From the NCBI GenBank assembly GCA_964493075.1, contig CAZBNU010000004.1:1-45759 (forward strand): DNA of 45,759 nucleotides, read 5' to 3'. The DNA is from SLFT01 sp964493075. GTDB taxonomy: Bacteria > Hydrogenedentota > Hydrogenedentia > Hydrogenedentales > CAITNO01. This document shows positions 7,784 to 16,572 of this stretch, piece by piece. The stretch's first letter is position 1. Each line of letters begins with the position of its first letter. A program made the translations under genes and the position numbers. The notes beneath the pieces are model-generated. The model did no database searches, had not been told where the DNA came from, and saw nothing but the letters and a program-made list of their open reading frames with translations.

Positions 7784-8941
7784 TCACTCGAAAGTAATGG
7801 TCATTTCGCGCTTCACACAACGGGTAACCGCCATTTTGCGGCCGTTTACAATACTCTCATCAACCCGGTCGCTAAACTCTGCCATGGAACCGTAGTAATC
7901 AACTGCCAGTCGGGCAAGCGTTTCGGAGAAAAACAATGATTCCACTCCATAAACCCCGGGGATACCCTCAATAAGTTTTACAAGGTGTGAGAGAGTATCG
8001 GCGTTAACTGGATTCCTTATCTCAATAAGTGCCCGCTCTTCATCTTCCAGAGAAAGCATCGCAAGCACCACAGAAACAATCAAATCGGATGTCAGTTTGC
8101 TGGCCGCATCCTGTACCGCTTGTTTGCCTCCTTCATCAGGATCCACACTCTGCACAACAGCCTGTGAAGAAATCACATCCATCATCTTGCCGTCGTGACC
8201 TGAAAACACTTTCAAAGTGGCATCGGCTTTATTGCGCAGCATGTTGGAATCTTCCAATAGCGTATCATGAACAACAGAAACGGATCCGACAACCACCACA
8301 TCCTCCTGATTGGCCCGCGCAAACGCCGCACCTTTGCTCACATCCCCGTTAATCGTCTCAATGAGACTGATAATGTCAAAGTGTGTAATCAGACTGCTTA
8401 CGCCATTGACAGAAAACTCAAAGTCCTTTACACGATCACGCAAAACCGTTTCGGCTACATCAAAAGTGGGACCGTTTGTTCGCGATTCCACACCGATATA
8501 CTCAGCAATCAACAACAAAATAGTGGGCTTGCGTGGCAGACGGGGCAACATAATGGTAGCCACATCATGGCGCAGTGGCTGCTCCAGAATGCAAGCGTCT
8601 ATCTCCACTTCTGTTGTCTGCCCAATAACATCCGCCCGCAGCACTTCATATTTTTTTACATATTTGGAAGCCTGGCGAAGCATACCGCGAAAAGGAGACA
8701 TATCCTCAGAATTAGTCATTGATCGCAGAATATCCACCATAACCTGATGATGCGCATCTTCGATGGCAAGATGACGGGCTGTAAGGCCTATGCCATCTGC
8801 ATAGCCTTTCATACGCACGGTAAACACCGGTTCCGCATTGGCAAATGCACAGCAGAAAAGAAGAGGGAAGACCGCCGCACAGCACAAATATACATGTCCA
8901 TAGAAACTACGCGATAGGGAATTGTTTTCTTGCAAGAGCAT
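7784..8941 (-). CDS. Secreted FlgT/LPP20-like protein of unknown function
   Basis: A 385-residue exported protein. An N-terminal segment ending FCCAFANA-EP reads as a signal peptide with cleavage near residue 36. The mature part starts with a pattern (Arg/Ala-rich helix with AIEDAHHQVMVDIL, a YVKKYEV strand, then a valine/isoleucine strand) that resembles the N-terminal domain shared by FlgT and LPP20-type lipoproteins. A middle alpha/beta domain with D-V-V-V-V-G-S-V strands and a C-terminal ferredoxin-like part (GIPGVYGVESL ... LAVDYYGS) follow. This layout suggests an outer-membrane or periplasmic accessory of a large envelope machine, but the resemblance is by eye only. The start is ATG 8941 with GGAAA seven nt upstream. 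It lies downstream of the ParA-bactofilin pair on the same strand, separated by 128 nt with a hairpin. No flagellar genes are in the window. Confidence 0.72.
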   Translation of the reverse strand: MLLQENNSLSRSFYGHVYLCCAAVFPLLFCCAFANAEPVFTVRMKGYADGIGLTARHLAIEDAHHQVMVDILRSMTNSEDMSPFRGMLRQASKYVKKYEVLRADVIGQTTEVEIDACILEQPLRHDVATIMLPRLPRKPTILLLIAEYIGVESRTNGPTFDVAETVLRDRVKDFEFSVNGVSSLITHFDIISLIETINGDVSKGAAFARANQEDVVVVGSVSVVHDTLLEDSNMLRNKADATLKVFSGHDGKMMDVISSQAVVQSVDPDEGGKQAVQDAASKLTSDLIVSVVLAMLSLEDEERALIEIRNPVNADTLSHLVKLIEGIPGVYGVESLFFSETLARLAVDYYGSMAEFSDRVDESIVNGRKMAVTRCVKREMTITFE

Positions 8942-9021
8942 TTCAATTTCCGTTGACAGGATTTCTTATGCCGACCGGTCTTGAACCACTCCTACACCAG
9001 CCAACAAAAATGTCGTATCGG

Positions 9022-9042
9022 CCCCAAAGAACCTATTTGGGG
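9022..9042 (-). terminator. Possible terminator hairpin after the bactofilin gene
   Basis: A perfect 7-bp stem, CCCCAAA (9022-9028) and TTTGGGG (9036-9042), with a 7-nt loop, lies 28 nt beyond the bactofilin stop on the minus strand. The T-run (five T, at about 9006-9010 read on minus) begins some 11 nt after the stem, so termination is plausible but not textbook. Confidence 0.45.
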
Positions 9043-9069
9043 AAGCAGCCATAGGTTAAAGTAATTGCC

Positions 9070-9762
9070 TTACTGCGCAGCATCTCGTTGTGCAGGCGCA
9101 CGCATCACGCAGCGCCCATTTAGGACAGCGCCGTCGTCCATTGAGAACACGCGCGCTCTAACGTCACCATTCACCGTCCCGCCAGCTTCAATACGCAGAG
9201 ACCCCGGCGTTGTCGCATTACCTTCAATCTTACCAGTAATACGCACCTGCTTCCCGGCAACCGCATCTGCTGCGAGACGTCCTGAAGCAGCCACGAACAG
9301 ACTATTTGAACACTCAACTTTCCCTTCAACCAGTCCTTCAACCTGACACGTATCAGCACGTACATTACCCGTTATCAAAGCGGTCTTACCCAGGAAGAGC
9401 AGACCGTCCACGGTAACATTACCCTCAATCCGTCCATGAATTTCCGTCTCGGAACCACCAGTCAGCGATCCTTCAATGATAACGCCATCGGGCACGTACA
9501 TCTTCTGGGTTTTAGTGGAACGTGCGCGAACAAGAGAAATCTCATCAGCGGTACGCTGCGTCATGGGGATCGATGTTTCTGAGGATTGCCCAGAACCACG
9601 GCCGCTTTGGAGCGCATCGTTAAATTTATTGCTGATACGGGAAAAGAGACCGGCACTGCCTGCCTCGCTCATTTGCTCGAATGATTTGTCGTCCGCAAGA
9701 CTGGGCCCGTTTTTCTGCCCCAAGTTTTGAGAAGGTGTTTTGGAATTGTTTTCTTGTTTCAT
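9070..9762 (-). CDS. Bactofilin (polymer-forming cytoskeletal protein)
   Basis: A 230-residue cytoplasmic scaffold protein. After a polar, disordered N-terminal region of about 90 residues comes a repeating glycine/valine beta-helix (IHGRIEGNVTVDG ... ITGNVRA ... VEGLVEGKVE ... VRITGKIEGN ... GTVNGDVRA), the hallmark of the DUF583/bactofilin fold. Bactofilins form filaments at the membrane that set cell shape or position proteins. The start is ATG 9762, only 2 nt after the TAA of the ParA-like gene and with AGGATAC ahead. A longer in-frame reading from 9804 would lie inside that gene. The tight spacing means the two are cotranscribed. In Myxococcus, bactofilins act with ParA-type partners, so a joint positioning role is a reasonable inference. 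Confidence 0.93.
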   Translation of the reverse strand: MKQENNSKTPSQNLGQKNGPSLADDKSFEQMSEAGSAGLFSRISNKFNDALQSGRGSGQSSETSIPMTQRTADEISLVRARSTKTQKMYVPDGVIIEGSLTGGSETEIHGRIEGNVTVDGLLFLGKTALITGNVRADTCQVEGLVEGKVECSNSLFVAASGRLAADAVAGKQVRITGKIEGNATTPGSLRIEAGGTVNGDVRARVFSMDDGAVLNGRCVMRAPAQRDAAQ

Positions 9763-9764
9763 GA

Positions 9765-10697
9765 TTAAAAGTATCCTAATCTGTTGGCCATATCGGCTAT
9801 ACACGCACTTATCTTACGTCCCGGCTGTCCCACCACAAAAGGGGTGCCTGAGTTTACAGCCTCTGTCACATGTCGATCAATATAAAGGTGTCCAAGCAAC
9901 TCCGGCTCAATCATAAGATGCTGCCGCACATGCTTACACAATATATTTGTTGCTATCTTTGCCTCATAAACATTGTTCGCCTTGTTCACCACAATACGCG
10001 GGCGCATGGACTGTGCCAGCGTGGTCATCTCAACCACCACCTGGTCTCTTGTCTCTTCTTCCAAATAATCACTATCGCGAACGCAATCAACAAACTCCGA
10101 AAACGATTCACAACGCTTCAGCAATAAAGCAACTTCTGTAGAATTATAAAACCGCGTAATACGCCGAAACAAGGCTGCACGCAAAAACTTAAAAGCATTG
10201 TCTATGCTTGTACGCTCAGGGTTGATGACCAACACTCCGCTGTCTGGCGCCAAAAGAAAGAAATCCAGTGTATCAAAATGTGCGCCAGCATCCAAATCCA
10301 CCAAGATCAAGTCCGCACCCAGTTTTCGTAATTCACGAATCAACGCCGTTTTTAACTGATAACGAGGATTGGCAACATCGAGCAACCCGGATGTACCCGG
10401 AATAAGCTGCAGATTCTCGTAAATCGTATCATGCAACACGCCATCAAGAGTCTTCGCGCCTTTCTGGCAAAAGAACTCGTCCAGCCGAGTCTCACATTGC
10501 ATACCCAGAACCGCTTCCACATTGGAGCAACTAAGGTCGGCATCAAGAAGCACGGTACGCCAGCCGCGTCTAGCTATCTCAATAGCCAGATTTACAGCAA
10601 AACACGTCTTGCCTACACCGCCCTTACCGCTGCCAATGGCCAGAATCTCTGAACTTTGTGCGGGCAGGAATTTCTCGTCAATAAGATGCAATTCCAT
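9765..10697 (-). CDS. MinD/ParA-family P-loop ATPase
   Basis: A 310-residue deviant Walker A ATPase. GSGKGGVGKT at 22-31 carries the signature lysine of the ParA/MinD/FlhG group. LLDADLSCSNVEAVLG (switch I region) and LILVDLDAGAH (Walker B) follow. Members dimerise on ATP and position proteins, DNA or organelles. The sequence is closer to MinD/FlhG-like orphan forms than to plasmid ParA, and no parB or minCE is nearby. The start is ATG 10697 with GGAG two nt upstream, an unusually short spacing. A perfect AT-rich dyad sits 20 nt before the start. The bactofilin gene follows after 2 nt, which suggests the ATPase helps place the bactofilin scaffold. That functional link is inferred from position. 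Confidence 0.9.
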   Translation of the reverse strand: MELHLIDEKFLPAQSSEILAIGSGKGGVGKTCFAVNLAIEIARRGWRTVLLDADLSCSNVEAVLGMQCETRLDEFFCQKGAKTLDGVLHDTIYENLQLIPGTSGLLDVANPRYQLKTALIRELRKLGADLILVDLDAGAHFDTLDFFLLAPDSGVLVINPERTSIDNAFKFLRAALFRRITRFYNSTEVALLLKRCESFSEFVDCVRDSDYLEEETRDQVVVEMTTLAQSMRPRIVVNKANNVYEAKIATNILCKHVRQHLMIEPELLGHLYIDRHVTEAVNSGTPFVVGQPGRKISACIADMANRLGYF

Positions 10698-10716
10698 CTC
10701 TCCAAAACAAAATCGT

Positions 10717-10739
10717 AAAATAATACAATCTATTATTTT
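10717..10739. promoter_or_regulatory. AT-rich perfect dyad upstream of the ParA-like gene
   Basis: AAAATAATA (10717-10725) and TATTATTTT (10731-10739) form a perfect 9-bp inverted repeat with a 5-nt centre, 20 nt before the start codon of the ParA-like gene. It looks like an operator or a weak leader hairpin. A TTGACA read on the minus strand lies just upstream (about 10758-10763). Confidence 0.4.
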
Positions 10740-10805
10740 TCAACATCTGGGCAGGCATTGTCAACAATTTCTTAAAAATACCGCCAGGACGGACCACATA
10801 AGTAC

Positions 10806-10843
10806 GAAAAATGCACGGGCCTGCCAAAACAGCAAGCCCGCGC
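10806..10843 (-). terminator. Rho-independent terminator of the DegT-type aminotransferase gene
   Basis: On the minus strand, a 12-bp stem (GCGCGGGCTTGC with GCAGGCCCGTGC, two G-T pairs) and a 7-nt loop lie at 10813-10843. A T-run follows at once (five T, 10807-10811). It sits 32 nt after the stop codon. Confidence 0.88.
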
Positions 10844-10874
10844 GATCCTAAAGAGTAATCGTATTTTTGAGTAT

Positions 10875-12191
10875 TTAGCGCGCTAACGCCTGGTATTTTT
10901 TAATCATCGTAGCTGGCTTCATAGAACGCAGTTCATCCACATTATCCACAATCTTCCGTACAGCTTTCGCAATCACTTCCATATCTTCAGGCTTATTCAT
11001 CAAAATCTGATGGTGGGCAGCCACCCCAGATATTTCATGCGCTTCAGTAGCCACCGGTACTTTGAACCGGGAGGGATCAATTGCCTTCCAATACTGCTTG
11101 CTGAGGTTGTGGCGTGCCTTTGTTTTGGGTTTGAAAAGCCCACAACTGTTCAGAGGTTCATAAGGGGGCTCGAACTGATCGGGCATGTTCAACTCAATAT
11201 TCAGGGCGGCACAGAAGTGCAGGTTGGAAATCTTTAGTTCGTTGGGATCAATTCTGAAAGCAAAATTGAAGTAACTCTGCTGCGTCACTTCAGAACGACG
11301 ACGCATCGGATAGATGCCCGGAATATCTTCCAGCAACGCGTTAAGGTGCATGGCATTGGCATCCCTAAGTTTTACCTGGGCATCCAGACGCTTCAAGCCG
11401 CCGAGTAGCATGGCAGCCTGCCACTCCGTCAGCCGGTAATTTCCCGACTGCAACGTTGTATCCATGTTCGCCGCCTTCTTCAGTCCAAAAACAGCAGGGG
11501 ATGCTTCGTAGGGACGTCCGCAATTGCGCAAACTGTACAGTTTGTAAAACAGTTCCTTGGTCTTGCACATATTGAATCCGCCCTCACCACTGGACAGTAC
11601 CTTAGACTCCTGAAAACTCCAGGAACTTACGTCGCCGAAGGATCCGACCCCTTTCCCCTTCCAGAAAGAACCGTGCTGATGCGCACAATCCTCTATCAGC
11701 GCCAGATTATGCTTTTTGCAGATTTTCAGAAGTCGGGTAATGTCTGTCATGCACCCATACAAATGCACCACAATAATAGCGCGCGTTTTGGGAGTGATAT
11801 TCGCTTCAACAGCATCAAGATCAAGATTCCATGTATCAGGTTCCAAATCGGTCAACACGGGAACGGCATTCACATCAATACAGGCCGCTGCAGTGGCTTG
11901 CCAAGTCATGGCCGGAACAATAACTTCATCGTAAGCGCCAATACCGAGGGCTTCAAGTGCAAGTTGTATGCCAACGGTTCCATTGGCGCAGCACAAGCCA
12001 TATTTGGCACCCTGATACGCAGTGAACTTTTCCGCAAATTCCCATTCCACGGGGCCATCATACGACCAACGGTTGGAACGTGTAATATCGGCAATTAACT
12101 TTGCATCCGACGCTTCGCTGATAGGCCAGTTGGCCCATTTGCTTTTCTTCCCACACAATGCTTTTCCACCGCAGATTGCCAATTTGGCCAT
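10875..12191 (-). CDS. DegT/DnrJ/EryC1/StrS-family PLP aminotransferase
   Basis: A 438-residue PLP enzyme of the sugar aminotransferase family. Family landmarks are CANGTVGIQLAL (phosphate-binding turn), DEVIVPAMTWQAT, IEDCAHQHG (D168 contacts the PLP ring nitrogen) and SFQESKVLSSGEGG with the Schiff-base lysine K197. Such enzymes usually aminate nucleotide-linked keto-sugars. Some members instead act on other keto-cyclitols or are dehydratases. No nucleotide-sugar biosynthesis genes are next to it, so the substrate is unknown. The start is ATG 12191 with an AAGGAG-type site just upstream. It ends at a strong terminator. It is transcribed away from the secreted glycosidase-like gene, with about 280 nt of shared regulatory sequence. 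Confidence 0.92.
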   Translation of the reverse strand: MAKLAICGGKALCGKKSKWANWPISEASDAKLIADITRSNRWSYDGPVEWEFAEKFTAYQGAKYGLCCANGTVGIQLALEALGIGAYDEVIVPAMTWQATAAACIDVNAVPVLTDLEPDTWNLDLDAVEANITPKTRAIIVVHLYGCMTDITRLLKICKKHNLALIEDCAHQHGSFWKGKGVGSFGDVSSWSFQESKVLSSGEGGFNMCKTKELFYKLYSLRNCGRPYEASPAVFGLKKAANMDTTLQSGNYRLTEWQAAMLLGGLKRLDAQVKLRDANAMHLNALLEDIPGIYPMRRRSEVTQQSYFNFAFRIDPNELKISNLHFCAALNIELNMPDQFEPPYEPLNSCGLFKPKTKARHNLSKQYWKAIDPSRFKVPVATEAHEISGVAAHHQILMNKPEDMEVIAKAVRKIVDNVDELRSMKPATMIKKYQALAR

Positions 12192-12228
12192 GGTACTACT
12201 CCTTCGATTCTTGCACCGGCACGTAAAA

Positions 12229-12289
12229 CCGGGGCTATATTATTGTTGTTTACAGGCATTACATGAGCCCCGGGCATGAAAGACTCATG
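12229..12289. other. Overlapping inverted repeats in divergent intergenic region
   Basis: CCGGGGCT (12229-12236) pairs with AGCCCCGG (12266-12273), and CATGAG (12262-12267) pairs with CTCATG (12284-12289). The two dyads share bases, so they are mutually exclusive as RNA hairpins. They lie in the leader side of the aminotransferase gene (about 40-100 nt upstream of its start). This may be an operator pair or alternative leader structures. No known riboswitch was recognised. Confidence 0.4.
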
Positions 12290-12404
12290 TATGCAGATAA
12301 CAGAAACTGACTGATAGTATAGCCCCTTCAAACGGGTATTAGCAAAACATAGGCGCTGCCCGCGGGATAACAAGAAAACTTTCTCTCCTAGAATACCGCT
12401 AGTG

Positions 12405-12410
12405 TATAAT
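12405..12410 (+). promoter_or_regulatory. -10 box of a predicted promoter for the secreted glycosidase-like gene
   Basis: A perfect TATAAT (12405-12410) lies about 62 nt before ATG 12473. No good -35 is present at the right distance, so it is either a weak or an activator-dependent promoter. Confidence 0.4.
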
Positions 12411-12472
12411 ACCCTTGGGTACAGTGTGCTACAGCGGCACGTTTGACATCGGTAATAAAATTGGAGTGTTGT

Positions 12473-14656
12473 ATGATAAAAAAAGCGTTGCGTCTAAGGG
12501 TTATCTTCAGCGTTGTAATTGTGGTCTTCAGCATTTGCATTTCTGTAACCGCGCAAAACGCCGCTCCCCGTGAACAAGCACCTTGGTCGCTTCGGGACCA
12601 CTACACCTTTAGCGGCACGGTTCTTAACCTTGACTACGCCAAAGATAATGCTGAATGGCGCATTAAACTGTATCAGGAAGATAGTGAGACTTCCCGCATT
12701 AACCCTGATGTTATTGTGCGGGACGTGGGTTTTTCCATTGAACTTACAGACGGGCGCATCATTACCCATGATATGTTGGGACAGGCGGGAGAAACCATTT
12801 ACGGTCGCGAAACATTTACCTCTGAGCATTTCGGCGACGGCACCACATTCTCTGTAAAGTTTGTGCCTTACGAAGGACTGTTCGTTGAGCATAAGATCGC
12901 GCGGTTCATGAACTGGAACTTTTTGCTGATTTCCATATCTCTCACCAACACTAGCAACGAACCCATTCGCGTATCCCGCATTCAATCTGCCATTTTCGGA
13001 CCGGGCTCTATTTCGTCATTGACTGAAAACGCCCAGATCAGCAGTCGCAATTTTATATTTCGCGGCGGTTATCCCGTATACACGCGCGATAAGGGCGCTG
13101 ACACTCTTTTTATTCACGATCCTGAGCGTAAAGTCAGTCTGGCGATGGGCTTGCTGCCTTCCGACAAAGCCGATAGCGTCATTGATATACAACCGGGCGG
13201 CGGTACATGGCAAGGTCGCATCGAATCTTCTTTCGCACCTGGCATCACACTGGCGCCGGGCGAAACCCTGCAATCTGATCCTATCTGGTTCTGCCTGGAT
13301 ATTCCTTCTGTTGTAGCAGACGCACAGTTTGCCTGGCTTCTGCAGCATTACAGTCGCAAGGAAAGCGCAAAACAAGCGCCCCGCGCATGGGTCACCATAC
13401 CGGACACACAGGGACTCACCGCATTGCGTCGTGAGGCAGAAGCAGCACGGTCTGCAGGTATTGCGCACGCCCTGATTCCAGGCAACTGGGAAGGACGACC
13501 GGGTTCATTCGAAGGAGGCGCTCCCCAATACCCCAGAAATATCGGCGATGCCGCCCGTTCTCTCAGAGATGCTGGCGTATCTGCGGGCATCACCATAGAC
13601 CCGCTGCTTGGTGATGGCAATTCTGGTGCCTGGGTAACGAAAAGCGCCGACGGCCGCAGCTGGGTTAACCTGAACATAGAAGAAGGTCGCCAGTTCGCTG
13701 TAAAACGCATCCAAAAACTTGTGGGCTACGGCTTCTCCTTCATCGTCATTGAAGAATCCACCATACCGGATGAGGTCCTCACTGCATTTGACATCACACG
13801 TGCACAAGCAGACAGCTTCGCTTTTGACACAGCAGCAGAGGCCATTGGAACATCTTCTGTCGCATTGCTGCCAAGCACAACGGCACACCTGCAACCAGGG
13901 TTGGACGATTGGCTTGAGGCAGTAGCTGCCGTAGCGCGCATGGCAGAGTTTAACATTGGCACTGCACCTGTCCGATTCGTCTCTGAAAATAACGCCACCA
14001 TGGATGATGCCAGTATGCTTGCCCTGCGCTTCTGGCGAGGACCAATGGAATTCGTCGGCTCGCCAAAAGGTGCACTGAAAACACAAATATCGGAGATACT
14101 AAGCCAAAAACCGCTTGTTGCGCGCCCACAGGACACCTATCGCAAAGCGCCCCTTACCTGGTTGATGCGCAGCAGCAGCGGCAGCACCGGATACATTGGC
14201 ACCAGCATACTGACCTTTGGCGGTGCTTCTCCTTGGAGAATCCAGGATATTGAGTTGTTTGGCGGCGAAATAGCCCCCACACTGTTATGGTATCCCCAAA
14301 ACAACAAACCTGTCCTTCTGAATGAAGGGATTACTCAGACCACTCCCACGCTTACCACCTATGGTGCCCTGTTGGAATCGAAACAGCCCCTTTTTGCTGG
14401 CACTACCCAGGCAGTAACCCTCGGCTTGGATAGGTTGAAAAGTATTTCCTGGGACGGCAGTCGGGGCATACTGACCGGTCTCTTGGAAAGTGCACCAATG
14501 TCAACCCACGCGTTTTTTCTAATGCCCTCTATGCTCACACTGCACTCTGCACGCCTGAACAACACAAAAATTAAACCGGATGTTGAGGAACAATGGATTT
14601 CATTTCCCCTGCCCGCTTCCGGAGGTTCCTTTGAGTTGGAGTTCCGAACGAAGTAA
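12473..14656 (+). CDS. Secreted glycosidase-like protein (GH36/GH27-like architecture, tentative)
   Basis: A 727-residue exported protein. Residues 1-28 form a signal peptide (basic start, VVIVVFSICISVTA, cleavage near TAQ-NAA). Residues about 40-310 are beta-rich with frequent aromatic strands, like the N-terminal supersandwich of clan GH-D enzymes. Residues about 315-560 look like a TIM barrel (GITIDPLLGDG, SWVNLNIEEGRQFAVKRIQKL, GYGFSFIVIEES, FWRGPMEF). The remainder is another beta domain. In GH36/GH27 the strand ending at the nucleophile usually carries K-x-D. Here the matching place reads V-I-E-E, so activity is doubtful or the enzyme differs. The start is ATG 12473, with GGAG seven nt upstream and a signal peptide beginning there. 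It is followed after 37 nt by the UbiB-like gene. I am sure of a secreted protein and only moderately of the fold. Confidence 0.72.
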   Translation: MIKKALRLRVIFSVVIVVFSICISVTAQNAAPREQAPWSLRDHYTFSGTVLNLDYAKDNAEWRIKLYQEDSETSRINPDVIVRDVGFSIELTDGRIITHDMLGQAGETIYGRETFTSEHFGDGTTFSVKFVPYEGLFVEHKIARFMNWNFLLISISLTNTSNEPIRVSRIQSAIFGPGSISSLTENAQISSRNFIFRGGYPVYTRDKGADTLFIHDPERKVSLAMGLLPSDKADSVIDIQPGGGTWQGRIESSFAPGITLAPGETLQSDPIWFCLDIPSVVADAQFAWLLQHYSRKESAKQAPRAWVTIPDTQGLTALRREAEAARSAGIAHALIPGNWEGRPGSFEGGAPQYPRNIGDAARSLRDAGVSAGITIDPLLGDGNSGAWVTKSADGRSWVNLNIEEGRQFAVKRIQKLVGYGFSFIVIEESTIPDEVLTAFDITRAQADSFAFDTAAEAIGTSSVALLPSTTAHLQPGLDDWLEAVAAVARMAEFNIGTAPVRFVSENNATMDDASMLALRFWRGPMEFVGSPKGALKTQISEILSQKPLVARPQDTYRKAPLTWLMRSSSGSTGYIGTSILTFGGASPWRIQDIELFGGEIAPTLLWYPQNNKPVLLNEGITQTTPTLTTYGALLESKQPLFAGTTQAVTLGLDRLKSISWDGSRGILTGLLESAPMSTHAFFLMPSMLTLHSARLNNTKIKPDVEEQWISFPLPASGGSFELEFRTK

Positions 14657-14693
14657 ACTATATTCTAATCAGATTTAAAACACAGGAACAAAA

Positions 14694-16367
14694 ATGGCCT
14701 ACACGAAAATAGGGAAACACACAGTTAACGCTGTTCGATTCGCTGAAATTGTGCAGGTGTTTGTGCGCCACGGATTTGCAGACTTACTTCAGCGTGCCGG
14801 ACTACACAAGGGATGGCCAGGCAAATTGCTGCGCGGCATGCACCTGATGACGAAACCGGTGGGGGAGGCATCCACCTTCGGCAGCCGTCTGCGTGCAGCA
14901 CTCACGGAATTGGGGCCTTCGTTCATTAAACTTGGCCAGATACTGAGTACACGCCCCGACCTCGTAGGTCATGTCATTGCCGCTGAATTGACAGGCTTGC
15001 AGGACGAAGTGTCCCCGACCCCCTTTTCCAAAATGCAGCCGGTGATTGAGCGGGAACTACAGGCGCCCATCGAAGAACTTTTCGCATCCATAGATAAAAC
15101 ACCCGTAGCCTCTGCATCGTTGAGTCAGGTGTACCGGGCAGTGCTGAAAACAGGCGAGATTGTCGCAGTCAAAGTTCAGCGGCCCGACATCGAGGGGATT
15201 ATTGAATCCGACATCAGCCTGATGGAAACCGTCGCAGAGTGGATCAAGGAATACCTCAACGAACAACGCATGCTTGACCCCCCCGGTATTGTTGAGGAAT
15301 TCTCACGCTCCATACGGCGCGAACTGGATTTTGAAGTCGAAGCACGGATTGCGCTGCAGTTTGCCGCCAATTTCGAAGATGATCCTGACGTGGTCATTCC
15401 TGCAACATATCCCAGTCATTGCTCCCGCCATGTACTAACGTTGGAGTGGATTGACGGCGTTTCTGTGGATAATTTGTCCGCCTATCCAGAACGTAATTCA
15501 GACCCCGAACAGATCGCGCAAATCGGTTGCCGTGCCTTGTGCAAAATGATATTTGAGCACCACTTGTTTCATGCAGACCCTCATCCTGGCAACATATTCC
15601 TGCTGCGTGACAACAAATTGGCATTTCTTGATCTTGGAATGTCAGGGCATCTGGAACCAGGTGATGTTCAAGCCCTTTCCGATTTGTTCCTGTCCATTTT
15701 CAATACCGATTCCGAAGCCTGTCTTGAAGCCGTACTGCAGTTGAGTTCCAATGATGAGCCCGCCAATCGCAGTTTGCTCGCCCATGAAATCGCGGAGTAT
15801 GTGGCTTTCGAAGCGCGTGTTATTGTGGGCGGCGGGCAAATTGCACGGGGCATCGAACTGGCAGTGCAAATTATGCGCCGTCATAATCTCGAACTGGCGC
15901 CACGTTTCTCACTGCTCCTCAAAGCACTCGCTACCATTGAGATTGTTGGTCGGCAACTCGATCCTAAAATGGATATGACCCCTGTAATACAGCCATACAT
16001 AGAAAACCTTGTTATGTCACGGTACACAACCGCACAATTGCTGAAAGAAATCCAAATTCACGCAGGAGGTTATTTGCGCCTGAGTCGCCAGTCCCCCACG
16101 GATATTGCCCACCTTTTACGCCAATTACGCTTTGGCAAGATGAAAGTGCATATCCACCATGAACACCTGGACAAAATGGCTGCCACGCTGGACCGATCCA
16201 GCAAACGAAATGCAGTCGCGGTAGTGACAGCATCCCTTATTGTAGGATCAAGTCTTCTCATCAGCACGGAGTCTCCCCTGGCAAAACTGGGAATATTCGG
16301 ATTCATCACCGCTGGGCTGCTGGGTATTTTCTTGATCATCTCCATCCTCTGGGGCCAGGAAAGATAA
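14694..16367 (+). CDS. UbiB/AarF (ABC1) family atypical kinase
   Basis: A 557-residue membrane-associated member of the ABC1/ADCK family, which supports ubiquinone or other isoprenoid lipid metabolism. The family-specific motifs are all visible: KxGQ at 79-82 (FIKLGQILSTRPDL), the Ala-rich loop ASASLSQVYRA in place of a Gly loop, K160 in VAVKVQRP, and HADPHPGN at 293-300. The metal-binding loop reads LDLGMSG (D313), where most members have LDFG. Two C-terminal hydrophobic helices (about 505-550) would anchor it in the inner membrane. No ubi genes are nearby, so the quinone or lipid partner is unknown. The start is ATG 14694 after CAGGAAC. A terminator lies about 160 nt past the stop. Confidence 0.94.
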   Translation: MAYTKIGKHTVNAVRFAEIVQVFVRHGFADLLQRAGLHKGWPGKLLRGMHLMTKPVGEASTFGSRLRAALTELGPSFIKLGQILSTRPDLVGHVIAAELTGLQDEVSPTPFSKMQPVIERELQAPIEELFASIDKTPVASASLSQVYRAVLKTGEIVAVKVQRPDIEGIIESDISLMETVAEWIKEYLNEQRMLDPPGIVEEFSRSIRRELDFEVEARIALQFAANFEDDPDVVIPATYPSHCSRHVLTLEWIDGVSVDNLSAYPERNSDPEQIAQIGCRALCKMIFEHHLFHADPHPGNIFLLRDNKLAFLDLGMSGHLEPGDVQALSDLFLSIFNTDSEACLEAVLQLSSNDEPANRSLLAHEIAEYVAFEARVIVGGGQIARGIELAVQIMRRHNLELAPRFSLLLKALATIEIVGRQLDPKMDMTPVIQPYIENLVMSRYTTAQLLKEIQIHAGGYLRLSRQSPTDIAHLLRQLRFGKMKVHIHHEHLDKMAATLDRSSKRNAVAVVTASLIVGSSLLISTESPLAKLGIFGFITAGLLGIFLIISILWGQER

Positions 16368-16530
16368 AGGCACATTCCCAATTACCGCATCCGCTGATTT
16401 CTTCAAGTCCTTCTACTAATCGCCCAACCCTTCTTTATACAGAAACAATGCCGCCCTTTTTTGATCCGATCAGTATACAAACCCATGTTTCTGATAAGGG
16501 TAGTTCGGAAATAAGGTTCCGATAAAGAAA

Positions 16531-16557
16531 AAAACGACGTCATAAGGACGCCGTTTT
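16531..16557 (+). terminator. Terminator-like hairpin downstream of the UbiB-like gene
   Basis: AAAACGACGTC (16531-16541) pairs with GACGCCGTTTT (16547-16557), with one A-C mismatch and a 5-nt loop. The stem ends in TTTT on the plus strand and is flanked by A-runs on both sides, so it could act in both directions. Confidence 0.65.
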
Positions 16558-16572
16558 ATCAAAAAAAAGGAG

